Positions 1 to 5,026 of a stretch of DNA of 5,750 nucleotides are shown piece by piece (position 1 is the first letter of the stretch; every line of letters starts with the position of its first letter). Location of the stretch: positions 1 through 5,750 of the forward strand of contig CAIVKT010000353.1 of NCBI GenBank assembly GCA_903906615.1, written 5' to 3'. The translations under genes were made by a program, and so were the position numbers. This DNA comes from an uncultured Bacteroidota bacterium. GTDB lineage: Bacteria > Bacteroidota > Bacteroidia > Chitinophagales > Chitinophagaceae. The notes under the pieces are model-generated. The model did no database searches, was not told the origin of the DNA, and saw only the letters and a list, made by a program, of their open reading frames with translations.

Positions 1-81
1 GCTTTTTTTCTTTATCTGGCCGGGTTAGTCTCAGGACTAATAGCACTATTAATAGCAAAAGAGGTATTGAGCCGAAAATGA
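1..81 (+). CDS. C-terminal end of a probable integral membrane protein (partial)
   Basis: Frame 1 is open from the first base to a TGA at 79-81 and encodes 26 residues. They are a hydrophobic stretch of about 19 residues (AFFLYLAGLVSGLIALLIA) followed by a short charged tail, KEVLSRK. This is the usual look of a last transmembrane helix with a cytoplasmic, positively charged C-terminus, as in many secondary transporters such as the major facilitator superfamily. The family cannot be named from so little sequence. The gene starts outside the window. A T-rich stretch can give hydrophobic codons by chance, so the call rests on the helix plus basic tail and on the lack of any other gene here. No T-tailed terminator follows the stop; the hairpin at 120-159 has no run of T after it. 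Confidence 0.5.
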   Translation, partial: AFFLYLAGLVSGLIALLIAKEVLSRK

Positions 82-119
82 TATATTGTCATAGTATTGG
101 AAGATTAATATTTGTGTTC

Positions 120-159
120 CCGCAGCGTCTCTCCGCTCCTTCAGCGGAGGACTCTGCGG
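120..159. repeat. Compound hairpin, probable dispersed palindromic repeat
   Basis: An outer arm CCGCAG (120-125) pairs with CTGCGG (154-159). Inside it, CTCCGCT (131-137) pairs with AGCGGAG (143-149) around the five-base loop CCTTC. The two stems are separated by unequal internal loops. The structure starts 38 bases after the stop of the upstream gene but lacks a T-run, so an intrinsic terminator is unlikely. GC-rich hairpins of this kind in AT-richer spacer are typical of dispersed repeats in Bacteroidota genomes; whether it recurs elsewhere in this genome cannot be seen here. Confidence 0.55.
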
Positions 160-375
160 TTCGTGCAAGGCAAGCAACAAATAGCCTATGATCCAACCAC
201 ACCTCATCACCTTACAAAACGCACTATATCTATTTTATAAAAGCCCCGATAGATTTTTCGTGTTGGAGCGTATCACATTTTTTATGACCTTTGTGCCATC
301 AGAGACTGTTTTTCAACTCTCACCTAGCTAAGGGATAACGAGGGCATAATACACCAATTGGACATCTAAATGTTG

Positions 376-392
376 CAACCCTGAAAGGGTTG
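376..392. repeat. Palindrome 1 of a tandem trio, GAA loop
   Basis: CAACCCTGAAAGGGTTG is a perfect 7-bp inverted repeat (CAACCCT / AGGGTTG) around a GAA triloop. It has the same design as the palindrome at 443-459 and differs from it in the base pair next to the loop. It resembles the short intergenic palindromic repeats common in Bacteroidota. Confidence 0.7.
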
Positions 393-403
393 ACTGTGAA
401 TAG

Positions 404-422
404 CCCCGAGCAAAGCTCGGGG
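404..422. repeat. Palindrome 2 of a tandem trio, AAA loop
   Basis: CCCCGAGCAAAGCTCGGGG is a perfect 8-bp inverted repeat (CCCCGAGC / GCTCGGGG) around an AAA loop. It lies between the two CAACCC-type palindromes. It is GC-rich and stable but has no T-tail on either side, so I do not call it a terminator. Confidence 0.7.
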
Positions 423-442
423 TGGCAAAATGGTTCACTCGC

Positions 443-459
443 CAACCCCGAAGGGGTTG
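443..459. repeat. Palindrome 3 of a tandem trio, GAA loop
   Basis: CAACCCCGAAGGGGTTG is a perfect 7-bp inverted repeat (CAACCCC / GGGGTTG) around GAA. It matches palindrome 1 in arm length, outer arm sequence and loop, with a compensated pair change next to the loop (T-A in one, C-G in the other). Compensated change suggests the folded form, or at least the symmetry, has been kept. Confidence 0.7.
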
Positions 460-554
460 AACATGAAACTTACGATTTGGTTGTGTAAATGGTATAAACT
501 CATGCTTCTCTACTCCCATATTTATCGGGACCTGCGACAAACCACTTTTCACAA

Positions 555-674
555 TGGGACATCGAATGGGACATCTGAAAAACTATATTCGTCTGTAACC
601 ATTGATAATACTGGTTTATAAATAAATCCATAATGGGAGTTATCCACAAAAAAAAGTTTTAGCACACGGGACAT
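555..674. repeat. Direct repeat copy A (about 120 bp) with GGGACAT motifs and a DnaA-box sequence
   Basis: Copy A begins with two TGGGACAT motifs 12 bases apart (555-562, 567-574) and ends with GGGACAT (668-674). Between them lie GAAAAAC, ACCATTG, ATAAATC and TAAT blocks, then GAGTTATCCACA (637-648) followed by a run of eight or more A. The same blocks occur in the same order and near-identical spacing in copy B, at an offset of 233-235 bases. Read on the minus strand the unit runs from ATGTCCC to ATGTCCCA, a layout that recalls the multiply repeated ends of IS21-family insertion sequences. That identity is inference; no transposase gene is present. Confidence 0.65.
640..648 (+). other. DnaA-box sequence in repeat copy A
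   Basis: TTATCCACA is an exact match to the strongest consensus DnaA box of bacteria. It is followed at once by an A-rich tract. Whether DnaA binds here in the cell is not shown: the box sits inside a repeated unit and may be there because the element carries it. Confidence 0.4.
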
Positions 675-727
675 TGCAGCTTTTTGCCTGAAATCAAATG
701 AGCTGCCAACAGGCAGACAAAAGTTCT

Positions 728-782
728 CCTCTCCTTATCCTGAGCGATAGCCGAAGGGGGGAGAGGCAGGGGAGAGGCCCCC
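728..782. repeat. Hairpin-rich spacer between the two direct repeats
   Basis: CCTCTCC (728-734) pairs with GGAGAGG (760-766) around a core containing CCTGAGCGATAGCCGAAGG. That core resembles the CTGAGCG...CGAAGG intergenic repeat seen in many Bacteroidota genomes. A second small hairpin follows: GGGG (769-772) with CCCC (778-781). There is no T-tail, so this is more likely another dispersed repeat than a terminator. Confidence 0.45.
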
Positions 783-788
783 TCGAAA

Positions 789-907
789 TGGGACATCGAA
801 TGGGACATTCCGAAAAACCGAAATCCCTGAAACCATTGCCGGTACGCACAAGTAGATAAATCGCTAATCTGAGTTATCCACATTTTTTTTTCTGTGCAGT
901 AGGACAT
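789..907. repeat. Direct repeat copy B (about 119 bp) with GGGACAT motifs and a DnaA-box sequence
   Basis: Copy B begins with the same 20 bases as copy A (two TGGGACAT motifs at 789-796 and 801-808). It then keeps GAAAAAC, ACCATTG, ATAAATC, TAAT and GAGTTATCCACA (871-882), and ends with AGGACAT (901-907). The A-run that follows the DnaA-box sequence in copy A is a run of nine T here. The stretches between the shared blocks have diverged strongly, so this is an old duplication, or two independent insertions of related elements, rather than a recent tandem copy. Confidence 0.65.
874..882 (+). other. DnaA-box sequence in repeat copy B
   Basis: This is a second exact TTATCCACA, in the same orientation and 234 bases from the first, followed by a run of nine T. 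It is preserved although most of the surrounding copy B sequence differs from copy A, so the motif looks kept rather than merely inherited. Confidence 0.4.
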
Positions 908-959
908 TTCAGGATTAAGGGATACGAGGCATTGGCCAAAGAGCCTTGGTTGAACTGAA

Positions 960-971
960 TTGCATATGCAA
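960..971. promoter_or_regulatory. 12-bp perfect palindrome upstream of mnmH
   Basis: TTGCATATGCAA is a perfect 12-bp dyad, 70 bases before the mnmH start. Its size and place would suit an operator for a dimeric regulator of the mnmH-selD operon, but a palindrome of this length can also occur by chance. No clear Bacteroidota promoter (TTTG, then TAnnTTTG) is seen beside it; TATCTTGC at 1010-1017 is only a partial match to the -7 element. Confidence 0.25.
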
Positions 972-1041
972 GGGAAGATTTCTCGGCCTCACTACAAAAT
1001 GACTATTACTATCTTGCTTTTTCAGATATTGTGCTGTATTC

Positions 1042-2085
1042 ATGATCCACCAAACACCCATAAACGAATTCCTGTCCCTTGCCGGGCAATACCCGGTGCT
1101 GGATGTGCGCAGCCCCGGCGAGTATGCCCATGCGCATATACCCGGTGCGCACAGCCTGCCGCTGTTTAGCGATGAGGAGCGCAAAGTGGTGGGCACAGCC
1201 TACAAGCAGCAGGGCAGGGAGGTGGCGATAAAAATAGGGCTGGACTACTTCGGTGTAAAAATGCGCCCCATGGTAGAAGCTGTAGAAGCGATAGTAATGG
1301 CGCATAGCGGGCCGGGCAACAAATGTGTGCTGGTGCATTGCTGGCGCGGTGGTATGCGCAGCGCCGGTGTGGCCTGGCTGCTGGATCTGTATGGCTTTAA
1401 GGTGCATGTGCTGGCAGGTGGCTACAAAGCTTTTCGCAACTGTATGTTGCAGCAGTTTGAACGGCCGCTGCTGTTGAAGGTAGTAGGTGGCTATACAGGC
1501 AGCGGTAAAACGGAAGTGCTCAAAGAATTAGAAAAGAGCGGGCAGCAAATTATAGACCTCGAAGGTATTGCAAGCCACAGGGGCTCGGCATTTGGTGGCA
1601 TAGGCATTGCACCGCAGCCCACACAGGAAATGTTTGAGAATAAATTGGGAATGGCATTGTATGGTATAGCTGATGCAACGCAGCCTGTATGGATAGAAGA
1701 CGAGAGCAGGCGCATAGGTACAGTAAATATCCCCAATGTATTCTGGGAAAGAATGCGACAATCGCCTGTGTATTTCCTGGATATACCCTTTGCTGAGCGG
1801 CTGAACTATATTACAGCTACATATGGCCTGCTGGATAAGGAACAATTGATAGCTGCCATACAGCGCATACAGAAAAGGCTGGGCGGGCTAAACGCTAAGA
1901 ACGCTATAGCGCACCTGCAGGCCGATGAACAGAAAGAGGCATTCGGTATATTGCTGCACTACTATGATAAGTATTATGGACAGGATATAGAGGTTCGCAG
2001 CAAATATCTGCGCATCAGTAGGATAGCTTGTGATGTAGTGGACAAAGAAAATTATAAAACCCTGGAGGAAAAAATTACAACCTGA
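1042..2085 (+). CDS. mnmH: tRNA 2-selenouridine synthase MnmH (SelU/YbbB)
   Basis: This enzyme replaces the 2-thio sulfur of U34 in certain tRNAs by selenium, using selenophosphate; in the characterised E. coli enzyme the reaction passes through an S-geranyl intermediate. The 347 residues match the family in length (E. coli about 364) and layout. An N-terminal rhodanese domain (about 8-135) has LDVRSPGEY at 20-28 and the active-site loop HCWRGGMRS at 99-107, with Cys100 as the catalytic cysteine. A P-loop domain follows, with Walker A GGYTGSGKT (149-157), DLEGIASHRGSAFG (172-185) and WIEDESRRIG (217-226). The ATG at 1042 fits the family N-terminus; no Shine-Dalgarno precedes it, as is usual in Bacteroidota. 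Its stop overlaps the selD start by one base, so the two are almost surely cotranscribed. The identification is firm. Confidence 0.96.
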   Translation: MIHQTPINEFLSLAGQYPVLDVRSPGEYAHAHIPGAHSLPLFSDEERKVVGTAYKQQGREVAIKIGLDYFGVKMRPMVEAVEAIVMAHSGPGNKCVLVHCWRGGMRSAGVAWLLDLYGFKVHVLAGGYKAFRNCMLQQFERPLLLKVVGGYTGSGKTEVLKELEKSGQQIIDLEGIASHRGSAFGGIGIAPQPTQEMFENKLGMALYGIADATQPVWIEDESRRIGTVNIPNVFWERMRQSPVYFLDIPFAERLNYITATYGLLDKEQLIAAIQRIQKRLGGLNAKNAIAHLQADEQKEAFGILLHYYDKYYGQDIEVRSKYLRISRIACDVVDKENYKTLEEKITT

Positions 2086-2087
2086 TG
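2083..2087 (+). promoter_or_regulatory. TGATG stop-start overlap coupling mnmH and selD
   Basis: The TGA of mnmH (2083-2085) and the ATG of selD (2085-2087) share one base. Such junctions normally let a terminating ribosome restart on the next gene. The only purine-rich site nearby is GGAGG at 2064-2068. The arrangement ties the amount of the selenophosphate producer to that of its consumer. Confidence 0.7.
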
Positions 2088-3149
2088 GAAACAACTGACG
2101 AAAAGATAAGACTGACACAATACTCGCGCGGGGCAGGGTGTGGTTGCAAGATAGCGCCTGCCGTATTACAGGAGATACTGAAGACCAATACAGTGCAACC
2201 CTTTAATAACGCGCTGCTGGTGGGCAATGCCAGTAATGATGATGCTGCGGTGTATGACCTTGGCAACAACAGCGCCCTCATCAGCACTACCGATTTTTTT
2301 ATGCCCATCGTTGATGATGCGTACGACTTTGGCCGCATAGCAGCAGCCAATGCCATCAGCGATGTGTATGCTATGGGCGGCAGGCCCATAATGGCCGTAG
2401 CTATACTCGGCTGGCCGGTAGATAAACTGCCAGTGGCGCTGGCACAGCAGGTGCTGGAGGGTGCAAGGGCTATCTGCACCGAAGCAGGCATACCGCTTGC
2501 GGGCGGGCATAGCATAGATACCACCGAGCCGGTCTTCGGGCTGGCAGTAAGCGGGCTGTGTGATATTGCCCACCTCAAAAGAAACAACACAGCCAGGGAG
2601 GGTGATCTGCTTTTCCTCACCAAGCCTATAGGTGTGGGCATACTGGCCACGGCGCAAAAAAGAGAAGTAGCGAGCGAAGGAGAACTGGTGCGGGCCACAG
2701 CACAAATGACCATGCTGAACAAAGCAGGGGAAGCGCTGGGCAAGATAGCAGGCGTATCTGCGATGACGGATGTAACCGGCTTCGGGCTGGGCGGGCACCT
2801 GATAGAGATGGCCGAGGGCAGCGGCCTATCGGCAGAGCTGTACTATAATAAGATACCGGTGATAAAGGGCGCGCGCGAATTGCTGGCGCAACGTATAGTA
2901 CCCGATGCCACCTACCGCAACTGGAACGGCTATGGCAGCAAGATACATTTTGAAGCAGGTGTAGATGTGATGGAAGCCTTCAGCCTGCTGCCCGACCCGC
3001 AAACGAATGGCGGGCTGCTGTTTGCGGTAAGCCCGGCCTTCGAGGGCCAGGTAACACAGTTGCTCACAGACTATGGCCTGCACGGCTTTGTAGTACCTGT
3101 AGGCCGGATGATAGCCCGGCAGGATAAGGTGGTTGTCGTAATGCCATAA
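2085..3149 (+). CDS. selD: Selenide, water dikinase SelD (selenophosphate synthase)
   Basis: SelD makes selenophosphate from selenide and ATP, releasing AMP and phosphate; selenophosphate is the selenium donor for MnmH and, where present, for selenocysteine synthesis. The 354 residues align from end to end with E. coli SelD with a two-residue offset. The glycine-rich N-terminus GAGCGCK (16-22) holds the nucleophile Cys19 and the essential Lys22. The Mg-ATP-binding aspartates are Asp53 (NDDAA), Asp70 (STTDFF), Asp93 (ISDVYAMGG) and Asp229 (MTDVTGFGLGGH). GGHSIDTTEP (140-149) is also typical. The active site is Cys, not selenocysteine, so translation does not need Sec decoding. The start overlaps the mnmH stop (TGATG). 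A GGAGG lies at 2064-2068, 16 bases upstream, which is rather far to act as a normal ribosome binding site; translational coupling is more likely. Confidence 0.97.
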   Translation: METTDEKIRLTQYSRGAGCGCKIAPAVLQEILKTNTVQPFNNALLVGNASNDDAAVYDLGNNSALISTTDFFMPIVDDAYDFGRIAAANAISDVYAMGGRPIMAVAILGWPVDKLPVALAQQVLEGARAICTEAGIPLAGGHSIDTTEPVFGLAVSGLCDIAHLKRNNTAREGDLLFLTKPIGVGILATAQKREVASEGELVRATAQMTMLNKAGEALGKIAGVSAMTDVTGFGLGGHLIEMAEGSGLSAELYYNKIPVIKGARELLAQRIVPDATYRNWNGYGSKIHFEAGVDVMEAFSLLPDPQTNGGLLFAVSPAFEGQVTQLLTDYGLHGFVVPVGRMIARQDKVVVVMP

Positions 3150-3155
3150 TTAGTA

Positions 3156-3593
3156 TTACGCTACAATATTGGCAGTGCGGTAGGCGGTGCCTTTAAAGAT
3201 GGCTACCAGCTTGCCGGCCTCGTTGGTGGTGCGTATGTCGTATACGCCGGTCGTATTGCCCAGGTGTAGTTCCTTAGCCTCTACCGTAAGCACTTCGCCT
3301 TCTTTTGCGGGCCGGGTAAAAGTGATGCTCACATCCAGCGCTACTGTTATGCGGCCATGCGAGTTGCAGGCAAATGCGAAAGCCGAGTCGGCGGCAGAGA
3401 ATAGTACCCCGCCATGTATACTGGAGAAGCCGTTGAGCATATCAGGCCGCACGGTATAATGTAGTTTGCAATAGCCCGGTCCTACCTCATCTATCTGCAG
3501 CCCCAGCAGCTTGGAGAAGCTGTCATTGGCCATCATAATGTCGGTTACCTCTTGCGGGGTAGGCATCTTATGGTCTGCGTCTTTTTCGTGCAT
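3156..3593 (-). CDS. paaI: PaaI-type acyl-CoA thioesterase (hotdog fold)
   Basis: PaaI hydrolyses phenylacetyl-CoA-type thioesters, especially ring-hydroxylated ones, and frees CoA when phenylacetate breakdown stalls. The protein has 145 residues (E. coli PaaI 140). It carries the hotdog signature MLNGFSSIHGGVLFSAADSA (52-71): the HGG turn is at 60-62 and Asp69 matches the catalytic Asp61 of the E. coli enzyme. FAFACNSHG (72-80) and TGVYDI further on are also PaaI hallmarks and separate it from generic YbgC- or EntH-type thioesterases. The start used is three bases after the paaK stop (TAA GCC ATG), which points to one transcript. Met10 (3566) is an alternative start and would give a length closer to the E. 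coli protein. The stop is six bases from the convergent selD stop. The real substrate here is not proven. Confidence 0.9.
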   Translation of the reverse strand: MHEKDADHKMPTPQEVTDIMMANDSFSKLLGLQIDEVGPGYCKLHYTVRPDMLNGFSSIHGGVLFSAADSAFAFACNSHGRITVALDVSITFTRPAKEGEVLTVEAKELHLGNTTGVYDIRTTNEAGKLVAIFKGTAYRTANIVA

Positions 3594-3596
3594 GGC

Positions 3597-4940
3597 TTAG
3601 TCTTTTTTACGGGTGTCTATGATGCGGTTTGTTTTGCCGCCTTCGCTGCGGGGTATTTCGCCGGGGGCCATCAGGTGCACCTTCATGGTAAGGCCAATGT
3701 TGTCCTTTATCTTTTTCTGCAAAGATCGGTACATGGCGCTGAGCCGGTCATTGCTATTGATGAGGTCGGTGGTGAGTGGTTGCCGACCGAGTGCGTTATA
3801 CAGGCCGGTACCCAGTTCCACATTCACCTCTACCTCATCCATCTTGCCATCTCTTTTTACGAGTAGCTGGTAGTTGGTGGTGAGTTCGGTGAAGTTTTGT
3901 AGCACAGCCTCTACCTGTGTATGAAAGAGGTTCACGCCGCGGATGATGAGCATATCATCAGCCCGGCCTATGATCTGGCCCATCTTTACGTGGGTGCGCT
4001 TGCCTGTCGTATCGTAGTAGATGCTGGTAATATCGTTGGTCCAGTAGCGGAGCACGGGCATTGCTTTTTTGGTGAGGGTGGTAAATACCAGCACCCCCGT
4101 CTGCCCTTCGGGCAATGGCTCACCGGTATCTTTATCTACTATCTCCGGGAAGAAGTGGTCTTCCCATATGTAGCTGCCTGTTCCTTTTTCTTCATGGTCT
4201 TCCTGCGATACGCCGGGTCCCATCACTTCAGAGAGGCCGTATATGTTGGTAGCAGTTACGCCCAGGCCGGCCTCTACGCTGGCGCGTATGCTTTCCGTCC
4301 ATGGCTCGGCGCCCAGCACGGCATATTTGAGCTTCAGTTTCGACTTGTCAATGCCTTGCCTCGCCAGCTCTTCAGCAATAGTGAGCGCATACGAGGGGGT
4401 GCAGCAAATGGCATCTGTGCCAAAGTCTTGCAGCAGCATGATCTGTCGCTCGGTCATTCCGCCCGATACAGGTACTACGGCCATACCCAGCCGCTCTGCG
4501 CCGTAGTGCAGTCCCAGGCCGCCGGTAAAGAGTCCATAGCCATAGGCATTTTGCATCACCATGCCTGGCCTGCAACCTGCCGCAGTTAGCGAACGGGCTA
4601 TGCACTCGGAGAATATATCAAGGTCGCCCTTGGTATAAGCCACCACGGTGGGCTTGCCGGTGGTGCCGCTGCTGCAGTGTATACGTGCTATATCGGTTTG
4701 TGGTACGGCCACCAGCCCGAAAGGGTAGTTGTCGCGCAGGTCGGTCTTTTTGGTAAAAGGCAGTTTGTGAATGTCTTCTATACTCTTTATGGCTGCGGGG
4801 TCTACACCGGCTTCTTTGAGCTTTTTCTTGTAGAAGGGTACATTTTTATACAGGTAGTCTACCTGCTCGCGCAGCCGCCGGCTTTGCAGTTCCCGCATCT
4901 GTGCCCTGGGCATCAGTTCTATTTCCGGTTGATACAGCAT
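3597..4940 (-). CDS. paaK: Phenylacetate-CoA ligase PaaK
   Basis: PaaK is a cytoplasmic adenylate-forming enzyme that joins phenylacetate and CoA at the cost of ATP to AMP, the first step of aerobic phenylacetate breakdown. From the ATG at 4940 it has 447 residues (E. coli 437). MLYQPEIELMPR and LYKNVPFYKKKL open it as in other PaaK proteins. The ATP-binding loop is HCSSGTTGKP (88-97), NAYGYGLFTGGLGLHYG lies at 131-147, the A5 motif YGLSEVMGPGV at 234-244, and GRADDMLIIRGVN at 325-337 leads into the small C-terminal domain. PRSEGGKTNRIIDTR near the end holds the catalytic lysine. The frame stays open for 31 more codons, up to an ATG at 5033, but that extension is unlike the family and would overlap the divergent gene, so I chose 4940. 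It heads the operon with paaI. Confidence 0.95.
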   Translation of the reverse strand: MLYQPEIELMPRAQMRELQSRRLREQVDYLYKNVPFYKKKLKEAGVDPAAIKSIEDIHKLPFTKKTDLRDNYPFGLVAVPQTDIARIHCSSGTTGKPTVVAYTKGDLDIFSECIARSLTAAGCRPGMVMQNAYGYGLFTGGLGLHYGAERLGMAVVPVSGGMTERQIMLLQDFGTDAICCTPSYALTIAEELARQGIDKSKLKLKYAVLGAEPWTESIRASVEAGLGVTATNIYGLSEVMGPGVSQEDHEEKGTGSYIWEDHFFPEIVDKDTGEPLPEGQTGVLVFTTLTKKAMPVLRYWTNDITSIYYDTTGKRTHVKMGQIIGRADDMLIIRGVNLFHTQVEAVLQNFTELTTNYQLLVKRDGKMDEVEVNVELGTGLYNALGRQPLTTDLINSNDRLSAMYRSLQKKIKDNIGLTMKVHLMAPGEIPRSEGGKTNRIIDTRKKD

Positions 4941-5026
4941 ATGATATGCTTTTATGAGCAGTAAATTTATGGAAATAAACAGGAGCGTACCTCTTTCTGC
5001 ATTTATCCTTCTATTTTTACACAGAA
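4941..5026. promoter_or_regulatory. Divergent promoter region between paaK and the DUF1543 gene
   Basis: These 86 bases separate two divergent starts and must hold promoters for both. TAAATTTA (4962-4969), 21 bases before the paaK start on the minus strand, and TATTTTTA (5012-5019), seven bases before the DUF1543 start on the plus strand, each differ by one base from the Bacteroidota -7 element TAnnTTTG. Neither has a convincing TTTG about 20 bases upstream, so the exact promoters are not assigned. No Shine-Dalgarno is clear for either gene, and no operator-like dyad stands out. Confidence 0.4.

Larger units (their letters stand above)
82..1041. other. Long repeat-rich intergenic region without a convincing gene
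   Basis: I find no credible protein gene in these 960 bases. The open frames are short, run through the repeats and resemble no family I know. The stretch instead holds a compound hairpin (120-159), three tandem palindromes (376-459), two diverged direct copies of a unit of about 120 bp (555-674, 789-907), a hairpin-rich block between those copies (728-782) and a 12-bp perfect palindrome (960-971). Positions 165-330 and 466-550 show nothing I can interpret. No tRNA or rRNA gene was recognised. The pattern fits a place where small mobile or repeat elements have collected. Confidence 0.7.

Noticed and set aside
188..331. Small open frame of 47 codons on the plus strand, starting MIQPHLITLQNALYLFYKSP
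   Set aside because: It has no recognisable family, no ribosome binding site and lies in repeat-rich spacer. The Phe/Leu-rich make-up is what AT-rich non-coding DNA gives. It could be a relic but cannot be supported from the sequence alone.
404..422. Rho-independent terminator suspected from the stable GC-rich hairpin
   Set aside because: Neither side has a T-run, and the nearest upstream gene ends more than 300 bases earlier.
376..459. CRISPR array suspected from regularly placed palindromes
   Set aside because: The repeat units are 17-19 bases and of two different kinds, spacers are 11 and 20 bases, there are only three units, and no cas gene is near.
430..621. Open frame of 63 codons on the plus strand
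   Set aside because: It runs through palindrome 3 and most of repeat copy A, so its codons are set by the repeats; its peptide resembles nothing.
659..907. Open frame of 82 codons on the minus strand
   Set aside because: It covers repeat copy B and the hairpin-rich spacer exactly, is low in complexity in the middle and matches no family. It is a by-product of the repeats.
978..1017. Bacteroidota sigma-type promoter (TTTG and TAnnTTTG) for mnmH
   Set aside because: Only a partial -7 match (TATCTTGC) is present, with no proper TTTG at the right distance. It is too weak to list as a promoter.
2075..2743. Long antisense frame (222 codons) opposite selD
   Set aside because: It is fully inside the well-supported selD gene and rich in Ser/Ala/Leu/Pro, as expected from antisense reading of GC-biased codons.
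3921..4589. Long antisense frame (222 codons) opposite paaK
   Set aside because: It lies wholly within paaK, whose motifs are intact over the same stretch; its own peptide shows no domain.
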